From JAYPHU01 sp038127535 (GTDB taxonomy: Bacteria; Pseudomonadota; Alphaproteobacteria; Rhodospirillales; UBA2165), in NCBI GenBank assembly GCA_038127535.1, contig JAYPHU010000009.1, positions 1-64,000 of the forward strand: 64,000 nucleotides of DNA. Reading direction: 5' to 3'. The stretch's first letter is position 1. Every line of letters begins with the position of its first letter. The notes under the pieces were generated by a model that worked only from the letters and a program-made list of their open reading frames with translations, made no database searches and had not been told where the DNA came from. The position numbers and the translations under genes are program-made. Shown here in pieces: positions 36,848-45,764 of this stretch.

Positions 36848-37774
36848 TTAGTTGCCGATGACGCGCATATCGACGCGGCTCGGAGAGCCTTGAGGCCCTT
36901 GGTTTCCCAGGGCCCGGACGTCGATGCGGGTACTCTTCACCCCTTTGTTGATCAGGTAAGAGCGAACTGCCAGCGCGCGTGATAGGGAGAGCCGCCGCGC
37001 CTTACTCGACGACATGTTGGGTTCACCGGCGTAGGCCAGCAACTGCATCCGGGCGTCCGGCTGCGCATTTAGTTGGGCGGCGACGCCATCAAGCTGCTTC
37101 TGGGAGGCGCTGCTGAGGCTTGAGGTGCCAGAGGCGAAGGCCACGCTTTGAGAGGCGGGGGGCGGCTCACGCGACGCGGTTTGCGTGACGGGCGCGGCAG
37201 GCTTTTCCGGCACCGGCGCTGCCTTGGGAACAGCCGGCGGCGGGGGAGGGGCCTTGGAAATCTTCACTTCGGGCTTGGGCTGGGCCGGCGGGGCAGGGGC
37301 GACCGGCGGCTTCGGTGTCAATCTTGTAGCCGGCTTCTGAGCTGCGAGCATCTTCGGCGCGGATTTCAATTTCGGCCGGGGCTTGCTGGGCGCGCGCCGC
37401 GTCGCGGGTTTTTTCTTGCTCCACTCGCTGGGCGGAATGAGTTTTACCTGCGGCAAATCAGTCCCTTTGGCCTGATCCGCGCTCGGCGGGCTGTTATACA
37501 ATAGCCTGGACCGAGGTGCGCGCCGGGGCGGGTCCAACAGATTGCCGCGCAGACTGGGCAACACGATCCCGCCGCTGGTGCGCGGCGCAGGACCCAAGCG
37601 CCCGTTTTCGAGAACGCTCATATCAACCAGCACTTCGTTGCCGGCATCCCACGGTCGCAGCTGCGCGTCGGCAGAGATCGGCGCCAGCACGGCGGGTCCG
37701 GCCAACAGCGCCGCAAAAAAAAGTTTGTGGAAGGCGTGATTCCACTTTTCTCGTTTGCCCGTCATTTTGAGCAT
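36848..37774 (-). CDS. Secreted OmpA-domain protein with Pro/Lys-rich linker
   Basis: A 308-residue exported protein from ATG 37774, with an N-terminal signal peptide ending near ISADAQ. The central region (about 100-210) is a Pro/Lys/Ala-rich linker like that of TolA or TonB. The C terminus is an OmpA-like domain (VAFASGTSSLSSASQKQLD, then SRALAVRSYLINKGV and RVDMRVIGN at the end). An in-frame extension to 37888 is less likely. It is upstream of and co-directional with the MotA-like and MotB-like genes, so it may be a periplasmic partner of that complex. Confidence 0.82.
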   Translation of the reverse strand: MLKMTGKREKWNHAFHKLFFAALLAGPAVLAPISADAQLRPWDAGNEVLVDMSVLENGRLGPAPRTSGGIVLPSLRGNLLDPPRRAPRSRLLYNSPPSADQAKGTDLPQVKLIPPSEWSKKKPATRRAPSKPRPKLKSAPKMLAAQKPATRLTPKPPVAPAPPAQPKPEVKISKAPPPPPAVPKAAPVPEKPAAPVTQTASREPPPASQSVAFASGTSSLSSASQKQLDGVAAQLNAQPDARMQLLAYAGEPNMSSSKARRLSLSRALAVRSYLINKGVKSTRIDVRALGNQGPQGSPSRVDMRVIGN

Positions 37775-37952
37775 CCCTTCAAAGGTCCCAAACGAATAGT
37801 TCCCGCCACTTTCGGCGAGTATGCCATGGCCGCAACATACCCAAGCGCCGCGTTTCAGACAACAGGCTAAGTCTTTACGACCGATCATTCCGCAGTAATT
37901 GCCGGGAGAGGGAAGGGCGCTTGTGTGGCAAGAATATGGCGAATGCCAGATT

Positions 37953-38759
37953 TTATTTGCCTGCCTTCCGGATCATGTCGCGAAGCGGCTGGTGCAGTTC
38001 GGGTGTGACGGCAACGATAGAGCCGGATTCCAGCATTTCATCCCGGCCGGTAAGATCACTGACCAGCCCGCCCGCTTCCCGGACCAGGATAATCCCCGCT
38101 GCCATGTCCCAGGGGTGGAGGCCCCGTTCCCAAAAGCCGTCGAAACGCCCGGCGGCAACATAGGCCAGATCGAGGGCGGCGCTGCCGAAGCGTCGAATGC
38201 CCGCCGATTCGGCCATGACGGCCTGCATCTCGGCCAGAAAGGCGGTGTGATCCTCGTCAGTGCCGCGTCCCTTGAAGGGAATGCCGGTGGCGAAAATGGA
38301 GTCTTGCGGGTTGCTGCGGGACGACACCCGCATACGGCGGTCGTTGAGATAGGCGCCCTGGCCTTTCTCCGCCGTGAACATCTGCTCGTTGATCGGATCA
38401 AAAGTAATGCCGGCAGTGATCTCACCAAGCTCTTCCAGGGCGATGCAAATAGCGAAGTGCGCGATGCCGTGTAGAAAGTTCGTGGTGCCGTCAATGGGGT
38501 CGATGATCCAGCGGCGGTCCGGGTCTTCGCCGGGCTCTGCGCCGCCTTCTTCCATGAGGAAACCATAGTCGGGCCGCGCATGATACAATTCTTCCCGGAG
38601 AATTTTTTCGGTGCGAATATCAGCGGCGGAGACGAAATCAGCCGGACCCTTGCGGGAGACCTGAAGGTTATCCACCTCGCCATAGTCGCGTTTGAGCCGC
38701 TGCCCAGCCTTGCGGGCGGCGTTGATCATAACAGTGATGATGGCCGAATGTCGGGCCAT
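37953..38759 (-). CDS. suhB: Inositol monophosphatase family protein
   Basis: A 268-residue Mg2+-dependent phosphatase. The metal-site signatures are MEEGG (about 68-72), DPIDGTTNFLHG (about 87-98) and HPWDMAAGIILVREAGG (about 214-230). The family dephosphorylates inositol phosphate; in bacteria SuhB also takes part in rRNA transcription. It is between efp and the OmpA gene on the same strand. Confidence 0.94.
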   Translation of the reverse strand: MARHSAIITVMINAARKAGQRLKRDYGEVDNLQVSRKGPADFVSAADIRTEKILREELYHARPDYGFLMEEGGAEPGEDPDRRWIIDPIDGTTNFLHGIAHFAICIALEELGEITAGITFDPINEQMFTAEKGQGAYLNDRRMRVSSRSNPQDSIFATGIPFKGRGTDEDHTAFLAEMQAVMAESAGIRRFGSAALDLAYVAAGRFDGFWERGLHPWDMAAGIILVREAGGLVSDLTGRDEMLESGSIVAVTPELHQPLRDMIRKAGK

Positions 38760-38789
38760 GGCTAAAGTCTCCTAACGGCCCGGTGCGGC

Positions 38790-39359
38790 TTAGTCTTTGG
38801 CTCGCTCGACGTAAGACCCGTCTTCGGTGGAGATGACAATCCGTGTGCCGGTTTCGATATGCGGTGGGACCATGGTCTTCACGCCATTGTCGAGAACCGC
38901 CGGTTTATAGGAGGACGCAGCGGTTTGCCCCTTGACCACGGCGTCCGCCTCGACTACTTCAAATGTGGCGTGGGGCGGCAGTTGAACGCCAATAGGCTCT
39001 TCCTCGAAGGTTTCGATGATCACCTGCATGCCGTCCTGCAGATACGCGACTTGGGTCTCGCCCACATCCTCGGTGCTCATCGCGATCTGGTCGTAGGTTT
39101 CATTGTTCATGAAGGTGTGCATGTCGCCATCGCTGAACAGATACTGATAGTCGTTCTGCTCCAGCCGCGCGCGCTCCACCGTTTCGGAGGCCCGGAACCG
39201 TTCGTTCAGCTTGGTGCCGTCGCGGATATCCTTCAGTTCCACCTGCAGGTAGGCGCCGCCCTTGCCGGGTTGGGTGTGCTGAATTTTGATGGCCCGCCAG
39301 AGCCGATCCTGATGCTCGATGACCATGCCGGGGCGGACGGCGTTTCCATTGATCTTCAT
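38790..39359 (-). CDS. efp: Elongation factor P
   Basis: A 189-residue EF-P, which rescues ribosomes stalled at polyproline. The N-terminal domain carries the tip loop HTQPGKGGAYLQV with Lys33, the position that EpmA modifies in other bacteria. Its central OB domain holds YQYLFSDGDMHTFMNNETYDQ. Start ATG 39359 (MKINGNAVRPGMVIEH). The Tol and OmpA proteins nearby are rich in prolines, so it may be useful for their translation. Confidence 0.96.
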   Translation of the reverse strand: MKINGNAVRPGMVIEHQDRLWRAIKIQHTQPGKGGAYLQVELKDIRDGTKLNERFRASETVERARLEQNDYQYLFSDGDMHTFMNNETYDQIAMSTEDVGETQVAYLQDGMQVIIETFEEEPIGVQLPPHATFEVVEADAVVKGQTAASSYKPAVLDNGVKTMVPPHIETGTRIVISTEDGSYVERAKD

Positions 39360-39461
39360 GGCTTTCTCTTCCGAAAATTTTGTTCAAATTTCATGCCCGA
39401 TGTGAGCGGGCGCGATACCTATCAGGTTCCCTCAGCGGGGGCAATGGCTTGGCGCTCCGGC

Positions 39462-40106
39462 TCAGCTTGCGGCCGCTTCCGCGATCATCCGATTGAATTT
39501 TTTGATGGCAGCGGCGGGACCGTCCGGATGATCCCAGACGGCGGAGACCACGGCCAGGAAATCCGCTCCGGCGCGGACCAGGTCGCCACAGTTCGCCGGC
39601 GTGATCCCGCCGATGGCGACGCAGGGGACCGTGGTGAACTGGCTCCATGCCTCCAGAATCTCCGGCGAGGTCTTGCCCTTTGCGTCCTTGGTGGCGGTGG
39701 GGAAAAAGGCGCCGAAGGCGACATAGTCTGCGCCTTTGTCCGCGGCCTCCATCGCCAGGTGGCGAGAATCATGACAGGTCACCCCGACAATGGCGTCATC
39801 GCCGACGATCCGCCGGGCGTCTTCGTAGGAGGCGTCCTCTTGGCCCACATGAACCCCATCGCAGCCGGCTTTGACCGCAAGCTCCGGATCATCGTTTATG
39901 AGAAATGCCACGTCCCTGGACTGGGTGAGGGGGGCCAGGATTTCGGCCGCGCGCAGAATGTCATCGGCGCTACAGTCTTTAAGGCGAAGCTGCACGCTCG
40001 CCACATCGCCGGCATCCAGGGCGGCCGCCAAATGATCGGCGAACGCCGCCACATCCGGCAGCCGGGGCGGGGTGATAAGATAAAGTCTACAGGCACTATC
40101 GTTCAT
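39462..40106 (-). CDS. thiE: Thiamine-phosphate synthase
   Basis: A 214-residue TIM-barrel that joins HMP-PP and THZ-P to thiamine phosphate. YLITPPRLPD opens the protein; QLRLKDCSADD (about 40-50), INDDPELAVKAGCDGVHVGQEDAS (about 70-92) and VAIGGITPANCGDLVRAGA (about 165-183) are the family marks. It is a single gene upstream of efp and not in a thi operon here. Confidence 0.93.
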   Translation of the reverse strand: MNDSACRLYLITPPRLPDVAAFADHLAAALDAGDVASVQLRLKDCSADDILRAAEILAPLTQSRDVAFLINDDPELAVKAGCDGVHVGQEDASYEDARRIVGDDAIVGVTCHDSRHLAMEAADKGADYVAFGAFFPTATKDAKGKTSPEILEAWSQFTTVPCVAIGGITPANCGDLVRAGADFLAVVSAVWDHPDGPAAAIKKFNRMIAEAAAS

Positions 40107-40227
40107 GGGCTTTCGATAGGTTTTGCCGGCCGCTTCTGCAAGCGGTTTTCAACCGCCCGGTTGACCCGTTCACCGGTGTGAACTAAGACCATGGGACCGA
40201 ATTCAAATTGCCCCAAGGTGACGCCCC

Positions 40228-40683
40228 ATGTCCGCCGCCATCAATATCAGCCGGATCGATCACTATGGCCTCCGCGTGACCGACGTGGAGAAGGCCAAAG
40301 CGTTCTACAAAGTGCTGGGGTTCGAGTTGTTTCATGAAGTGGATTTCGATGCGGTGGCCATTTTGAAGAACGCCAATGATGTGGAGATCAACTTGATCTG
40401 CAACGGCGTCGACCTGACCGAGGGCAAGAACATACTGATGGACGTGCCGGACAAGCATCCCGGCTACACGCATATCGCGCTCCGGGTGGACTCGATCCTG
40501 GACACACTCACCGTGCTGGAAGAAAACGAGATCGCCATCTCTCAAGGCCCGGTGACCTTCGGCGGCGACGGACATGTGTCAGTGTTCGTTCGCGACCCGG
40601 ACCGCAACGTGGTCGAACTCCGCGGCCGCAAGCAGGACGAAGAGGATATTCCCGGCCTGGAATTCTACGATCCAGAGGGGTGA
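40228..40683 (+). CDS. VOC-family (glyoxalase/dioxygenase fold) protein
   Basis: A 151-residue vicinal-oxygen-chelate protein with two repeats. ISRIDHYGLRVTDVEKAKAFY (about 7-27) supplies a metal-ligand His, and FVRDPDRNVVELRG (about 129-142) supplies the terminal Glu. YTHIALRVDS gives the middle His. The fold catalyses glyoxalase, dioxygenase or epimerase reactions; the exact one is unknown. The atypical AT-rich insert begins straight after it. Confidence 0.85.
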   Translation: MSAAINISRIDHYGLRVTDVEKAKAFYKVLGFELFHEVDFDAVAILKNANDVEINLICNGVDLTEGKNILMDVPDKHPGYTHIALRVDSILDTLTVLEENEIAISQGPVTFGGDGHVSVFVRDPDRNVVELRGRKQDEEDIPGLEFYDPEG

Positions 40684-40811
40684 GGAGGGCGAAGTTAAAA
40701 TCGACTCGCCTAGACTTAATTTGTAATACCGACCCTCTAATCGTCTTCTAGGTTTACTATCACATGGGCTGTCATACATGATATTCGTATTCCAATAGCG
40801 TGCAGGGAGAC

Positions 40812-42064
40812 ATGGATCGGTCGGATTACTTAGAGCAAGGGGAGGTAGCGCGACTCATTCCCGTCATTTCAGACACCCGAAAAGAACAACGGGTTGCTTA
40901 GGTGCTATTGGCTGTGTTTTCTTTGATAGCGGATCTTGCCAGTGCCGTATTAGGAGGCATAGGACACAAGATCGGACAGCAATCAACTATTCATACATTT
41001 ACTGAAGTTGTATTCGCGAACAATGATGACAGTAAAGATCGTACGGACGGACTCATTGAAATCCATACTGTAAAGACGGTGTGGAGGGCGATTGTTGAAG
41101 CCAAATTAGCGAGGCCAAGTTAGATCAAGATCAGGTCGAGCGATATCTACGATTGGCGCGATCCAATGACGTGAATGCGGTAATAATAATATCGAACGAA
41201 TTTGCAGCACGTCCCACTCTCCAACCGCTTCCTATATCCAAGCAATTGGCCAGGAGCGTCAACTTGTACCACCTCTCCTGGACGAGCCTTTATACGGAAG
41301 CGATAATTCTCCATTCAAACTCTTCGATTACGGATCCCGAGCAAGCGTATCTTATGAGGGAGCTTGTGAGATTCATGGCCGACGATTCTGTTGGCGTTAG
41401 TGGCTATACAATTATGCCCGGGGAATGGTCTTCACTCGTTGATATGACTCAAAATGATGCGAGTTTGAACCCAAGAGCGCCCGATATAAACAACATGGTT
41501 GCTGGGTGGCATCAGGAAACCAGGGATTTGTCTCTGCTTTTAAGCAGAATGATCGGCGCTAGTGCGACCGTTCGTCTTTCTCGAACCAGAGCGACGGATT
41601 CCGAAAGCCGCATTAAGAAAGATGCTCAGCAACTATGCAAGAACTATCGGCTTCAAGAGAGATTGCAAATTCCCGACGCGGTATCCGACTTAAAAGTCGC
41701 CGCTGATTTGAAAACAAAAACTATACGGACGAGTATGGAGGTCAATGCTCCCGGTGATAAAAAGTGGGCCATTACCAGAGTTCGATGGCTGCTACGCCAG
41801 CTTGAAGAAGTGTCACTCCCAAATGTTAATATTGATCTGATTTGGCCTTCTAGATCGCCAAACACTCCCTATGCGTTGGAGAGATTGAGGGAAAATCCGG
41901 CGATCGTTGACGGGCTACCAAATGGGGCCGTCCCCAGAGCTTTTGAGGTTTCGTATAGTTATTTTGCGGGACGCAAATTCGGTGGCCAACGGACTTTTAT
42001 ACAGGAGTTGGAATCCCAAGTGCCGCGATTTTATGATAAAATTGGCCAACACCTTAAGTCTTAG
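40812..42064 (+). pseudogene. Broken gene for a PD-(D/E)XK nuclease-like protein
   Basis: A roughly 417-residue coding region from ATG 40812 (AGGGAGA ribosome site), disrupted twice. A TAG at 40899-40901 interrupts EQRVA/VLLAVFSL, and a one-base deletion near 41105-41112 shifts frame. In the first frame a spurious stop follows at 41121. In the shifted frame the chain resumes as AKLDQDQVERYLRLARSNDV and runs to 42064. The sequence DGLIEIHTVKTVWRAIVEAK (about 80-99 of the restored chain) has the Asp ... Glu-x-Lys spacing of PD-(D/E)XK nucleases. The downstream half has no known domain I can name. Codon use and AT content differ from neighbours, so it probably arrived by transfer. Confidence 0.82.
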
Positions 42065-42384
42065 TACCCGGCTGCACCCAAAGCCAAGCTTGTTCCAGAC
42101 GAAGAGCCGAAAATTTCCCGTGACGGCCATACTTCGCCCGTGAACCCGAAACCCAGTCTAGGTAACCGTTATTCTGAAAATTTGGATATTCCGCACTTTC
42201 TAAGACGAATTTAAGTTGGGCCGAATTCGGGTAATAAATGGAAGCACAACTGCAAAAATTGGGATTGAATGTTCGCATCCTCACATAGATGGTCGGCCTC
42301 AACCTAGCAATGACATAAGTTATTGTACTGGAAGTTTTCCTCTAGGCCTGTTTTCCCAATCGACTGCCCGAAATGAGGACTCGC
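42065..42384. other. Intergenic remainder of the AT-rich insert
   Basis: No gene, repeat or terminator was recognised. The AT-rich composition continues to about 42370 and returns to normal at the gap stop codon. Confidence 0.5.
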
Positions 42385-43392
42385 TTAGAGCAGCGAGCCC
42401 ATTTTCGTGGCGGTGTCGATCATCCGGTTGGAGAAGCCCCATTCATTGTCGTACCAGCTCAGCACGCGGACGAACTGGCCTTCGATCACCTGGGTTTCCG
42501 GCGTATCGAAAATGGAGCTGTGCGGATTGTGATTGAAGTCGGTAGAGACCAGCGGCGCGCTGTTGACGCCGAGAATGCCCTTGAGTTCGCCGAAGGCGGC
42601 TTTCTCGACCGCGTCGTTCACCGCTTCGACCGAGGTTTTCTTGGACGGTACGAACTTGAAATCGATGACCGAAACATTCGGCGTCGGCACCCGGATGGAG
42701 GTGCCATCCAGCTTGCCGTTGAGTTCGGGCAGCACCAGACCGACTGCGCGGGCGGCGCCGGTCGAGGTCGGGATCATGGAGACCGAGGCGGCACGGGCGC
42801 GGTGCAGGTCACTGTGCAGCGTGTCCACGGTGCGCTGATCGCCGGTGAAGGAGTGAATAGTGGTCATGAATCCGCGCTCGATCCCGAACGCGTTGTGCAT
42901 GACATAGGCCACCGGGGCCAGACAGTTGGTGGTGCACGACGCGTTGGAGACTACCGTGTGATCGGCGGTTAATTGATCCGAGTTCACGCCGTAAACGATG
43001 GTCATATCGGCACCGGAGGCCGGGGCGGAGATCAGCACTCGCTTGGCGCCGGCGTCGAGGTGGGCAGAGGCCTTTTCCTTGCTGGCGAAAAAGCCGGTGC
43101 ATTCGAGGGCTATATCGACGTTCAATTCCTTCCACGGCAGGTTCGCTGGGTCCCGTTCGGCAGTGACCCGGACCGGGCCCTGACCCGCGTCCATGGTGTT
43201 GCCGTCGACTTTGACGTCCTGCGGCAGGATGCCGTGAATGGTGTCGTATTTCAGCAGGTGCGCGTTGGACTCCGTCGGGCCGAGGTCATTGATGCAGACC
43301 ACTTCGATGTCTTTGGTGCTCCGTTCCAACATAGCCCGGTACACCAATCGTCCAATCCGGCCAAATCCATTAATCGCAACTCTGAGCGCCAT
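42385..43392 (-). CDS. gap: Glyceraldehyde-3-phosphate dehydrogenase, type I
   Basis: Oxidises glyceraldehyde 3-phosphate with NAD(P) and phosphate, 335 residues from ATG 43392. NAD fold INGFGRIGRLVYRAM (about 6-20), then INDLGPTESNAHLLKYDT, and the active-site Cys153 in NASCTTNC with the downstream DQRTVDTLH. The in-frame extension to 43482 is an artefact. It is a single gene on its strand. Confidence 0.97.
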   Translation of the reverse strand: MALRVAINGFGRIGRLVYRAMLERSTKDIEVVCINDLGPTESNAHLLKYDTIHGILPQDVKVDGNTMDAGQGPVRVTAERDPANLPWKELNVDIALECTGFFASKEKASAHLDAGAKRVLISAPASGADMTIVYGVNSDQLTADHTVVSNASCTTNCLAPVAYVMHNAFGIERGFMTTIHSFTGDQRTVDTLHSDLHRARAASVSMIPTSTGAARAVGLVLPELNGKLDGTSIRVPTPNVSVIDFKFVPSKKTSVEAVNDAVEKAAFGELKGILGVNSAPLVSTDFNHNPHSSIFDTPETQVIEGQFVRVLSWYDNEWGFSNRMIDTATKMGSLL

Positions 43393-43555
43393 TTTTGTCT
43401 CCGTTTCGTTTCTGCTAATTCTGAAAAATGCGGGCGCGCGCGTCGCCCCCTGGACTGCCGGGCAACATTGTCGGGAATCCACCGGCAGTCAACAGCCAAT
43501 TTTTCTGCAATTAAGGACCAGATGAGCGGTTGACGGTTTTGGTCTTCACGGCCTA

Positions 43556-43837
43556 ATGTGCTTCGTTAAAGAGAGGGTTGAAGAAATCTTGGCAACCGGT
43601 TCTACACAAAGCAATAATTCCGTAACTCAGGCGAAACAGCGGCTGAATTCCGCGCTTGATCGCCTGGATGCCGCATTGGCCAAAAAGGCTGACGCGCCGG
43701 CTGCTGATGATGGGCTTCAAGCGGAACTTGACGCCGCCCGTAAAGAGATCACCGACTTCAAGAACAAGAATCAAACGGTTTCCAATCGTTTGGATACGGC
43801 CATTGGCAATTTAAAGACAATTCTGGGAGACAAGTAA
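43556..43837 (+). CDS. Short coiled-coil protein upstream of zapA (DUF4164-like)
   Basis: A protein of up to 93 residues with an alpha-helical heptad-rich sequence (LNSALDRLDAALAKK, then ITDFKNKNQTVSNRLDTAIGNL). Position upstream of zapA is typical of the small coiled-coil protein found there in alphaproteobacteria. The start is uncertain: ATG 43556, or TTG 43589 (MATGSTQSNN). zapA starts two bases after its stop, so the two are coupled. The function is unknown. Confidence 0.75.
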   Translation: MCFVKERVEEILATGSTQSNNSVTQAKQRLNSALDRLDAALAKKADAPAADDGLQAELDAARKEITDFKNKNQTVSNRLDTAIGNLKTILGDK

Positions 43838-43838
43838 C

Positions 43839-44171
43839 GTGGCCCAGATTTCAGTCACCATCAACAATCGAAAATACGAAATTGCCTGCGATGACGGACA
43901 GGAAGCCCATCTTACCCGCTTGGCCCAATATGTGGACAAGCGTGTCGATGAACTGGTGGCTGCGGTTGGTCAGGTCGGCGATGCCCGGCTGCTGGTGATG
44001 GTTAGTCTGCTGGTGGCGGATGAGCTTTCTGAGGTTTACACCGAACTGGATCAACTCAGGAACGACCGTCGGCCGGGCAGCGCATCCGCTGCCGCGCCGC
44101 CGGCGTTTACCGCGTCCGAGATTGAGGGGCTGGCCGAGCGCATCGAAAAGATTGCCGAGAGTCTTGAATAG
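43839..44171 (+). CDS. zapA: Cell division protein ZapA
   Basis: A 110-residue FtsZ-ring stabiliser. ISVTINNRKYEIACDDGQE (about 4-22) and RLAQYVDKRVDEL (about 27-39) are typical, with a hydrophobic helix VMVSLLVADELSEV (about 54-67) followed by a coiled coil. Translation starts at GTG 43839. It is followed by the 6S RNA candidate. Confidence 0.9.
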   Translation: MAQISVTINNRKYEIACDDGQEAHLTRLAQYVDKRVDELVAAVGQVGDARLLVMVSLLVADELSEVYTELDQLRNDRRPGSASAAAPPAFTASEIEGLAERIEKIAESLE

Positions 44172-44191
44172 ACCTACATTAGCGCGGGCAG

Positions 44192-44341
44192 ACGCTGCGG
44201 GGTGCGTGGCGCATGTAAAATCTCCGGGGCCAATATACACGTACCGGGAGCTGTCCCTGTCGGGCTCGTGGGCCCGGCACACGGCGCCCACCTAGACCTT
44301 TGGGCCTAGGAAGATTCGATGCAATACGGCTCACGCGGCGT
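44192..44341 (+). ncRNA. ssrS: 6S RNA (SsrS) candidate
   Basis: The 196-bp gap between zapA and the 5-formyl-THF cyclo-ligase gene is where 6S RNA lies in proteobacteria. The sequence can fold as a long rod: ACGCTGCG at 44192 pairs with CGCGGCGT at 44334-44341, GCAT with ATGC, and AATCT with AGATT. A G/C-rich middle remains unpaired or imperfect, as in a 6S bubble. 6S RNA binds and sequesters housekeeping RNA polymerase in stationary phase. The ends are estimated from the closing stem. Confidence 0.7.
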
Positions 44342-44367
44342 CCCCGTTTATTCGACCAAGGATCATT

Positions 44368-44958
44368 GTGCTGATCACCTCTCCCGTAACCGATAAGAAG
44401 ACGCGCCGCGCCGATGCTCTGGCGCGGCGGCAGGGCTTGGCGGCTGCATTGGACGATGCGGCCGGACGGGCGTTCGCGTCCCTGCTGCTCGAACATGTCT
44501 CGGGCTGCGGGGCCATTGCCGCCTATTGGCCCATGCGTGACGAGATTGACGTAAAGCCGGTGCTTCAGGTCTTGGCGGCGGATGGAAAAGATATCCTTCT
44601 CCCCATCGTGGAAGACAAGAACGCTCCGTTGATCTTCCGCCGGTGGCGGCCGGGCAATGGACTCGAGCGCTCAAGCTTTGGCGTCGAAGAACCGTCGGCG
44701 GATCAGCCGGAGGGACTCCCGGATTGTCTCATCGTTCCGATGCTCGCGTTCGACCGGGATGGCTACCGGTTGGGATACGGCGGCGGGTTTTACGATCGGA
44801 CCATCGCCGCTTTGAGGGAAGCCGGTCCTTGCCTGACCGTCGGCGCCGCCTATGCTGGGCAATTGATGGATTATCTGCCTCGGGAAAGTCATGATCAGCC
44901 GTTAGACCTGATCGTGACCGAAAAAGGCGTCATGAACTTCCAGATTGGGCGAACATGA
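44368..44958 (+). CDS. 5-formyltetrahydrofolate cyclo-ligase
   Basis: Returns 5-formyl-THF to 5,10-methenyl-THF with ATP, 196 residues. The signature GYRLGYGGGFYDR is at about 132-144, preceded by LIVPMLAFDRD. The 4-bp ATGA overlap with the ymdB start couples translation. In many proteobacteria this gene follows zapA and 6S RNA, as here. Confidence 0.92.
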   Translation: MLITSPVTDKKTRRADALARRQGLAAALDDAAGRAFASLLLEHVSGCGAIAAYWPMRDEIDVKPVLQVLAADGKDILLPIVEDKNAPLIFRRWRPGNGLERSSFGVEEPSADQPEGLPDCLIVPMLAFDRDGYRLGYGGGFYDRTIAALREAGPCLTVGAAYAGQLMDYLPRESHDQPLDLIVTEKGVMNFQIGRT

Positions 44959-45764
44959 AACTGGTTTATTTCGGAGATGTGGTCGGCAAGGCGGGACGCA
45001 CAGTCCTGCTGGAGGTGCTGCCCGGTTTAATCGACCGGCTGTCGCCTGACTTTGTCATGGTGAACGGGGAGAACGCCGCCCACGGGTTCGGCATCACCGG
45101 CAGCATCTGTGAAAAGTTCTTCGATGCCGGCGTGGATGTCATCACCACCGGCAACCACGCCTGGGATCAGAAAGAGATTATTGAGTATATCAGGACCGAG
45201 CCTCGGCTCCTGCGCCCGTTAAATTATCCCGAAAACACACCCGGCCACGGCAGCGGCGTATTCGAGGCGCGAGACGGCAGCAAGGTTCTGGTCGCGCAGG
45301 TCATGGGCCGGCTTTTTATGGACCCTCTGGATGATCCATTTGCCGCCGTCGGCAAAGCGCTGAAGGGGACGGTCCTGGGCGATGATATCGATTGCATTGT
45401 CGTCGATATCCATGCCGAAGCGACCAGCGAAAAAATGTCCATGGGCCACTACCTGGATGGCCGGTCGTCGATGGTGGTCGGCACCCACTCCCATGTGCCG
45501 ACGGCGGATGCCCAAATTCTGCCCGGTGGCACGGCCTATCAGACCGATCTCGGCATGTGCGGTGACTACAATTCCGTCATCGGCATGAAGAAGGAGGCCG
45601 CCATCGGCCGGTTCCTAAAGACCATGCCGTCGGAACGGCTGGAGCCAGCGGAGGAGGCCGGCACTGCCTGCGGCATATATCTGGAAACGGATAACACGAC
45701 CGGGCTGGCCGTGCGCGTGGAGCCGCTACGGCTGGGTGGCCGCCTCAAGGAAGCCAATTTGTGA
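44955..45764 (+). CDS. ymdB: YmdB-family metallophosphoesterase (TIGR00282)
   Basis: A 269-residue calcineurin-like phosphoesterase acting on 2',3'-cyclic nucleotides. GDVVGKAGR (about 7-15), VNGENAAHGFG (about 36-46) and TGNHAWD (about 64-70) supply metal ligands, and GTHSHVPTADAQILPGG (about 176-192) follows. The gene commonly precedes yebC in alphaproteobacteria; here a 5-kb redox block separates them. Confidence 0.93.
   Translation: MKLVYFGDVVGKAGRTVLLEVLPGLIDRLSPDFVMVNGENAAHGFGITGSICEKFFDAGVDVITTGNHAWDQKEIIEYIRTEPRLLRPLNYPENTPGHGSGVFEARDGSKVLVAQVMGRLFMDPLDDPFAAVGKALKGTVLGDDIDCIVVDIHAEATSEKMSMGHYLDGRSSMVVGTHSHVPTADAQILPGGTAYQTDLGMCGDYNSVIGMKKEAAIGRFLKTMPSERLEPAEEAGTACGIYLETDNTTGLAVRVEPLRLGGRLKEANL

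Noticed and set aside
39400..39440. TPP-riboswitch-like CTGAG...GAACCTGAT string on the minus strand between thiE and efp
   Set aside because: The rest of the conserved core is missing and it lies downstream of thiE, not upstream.
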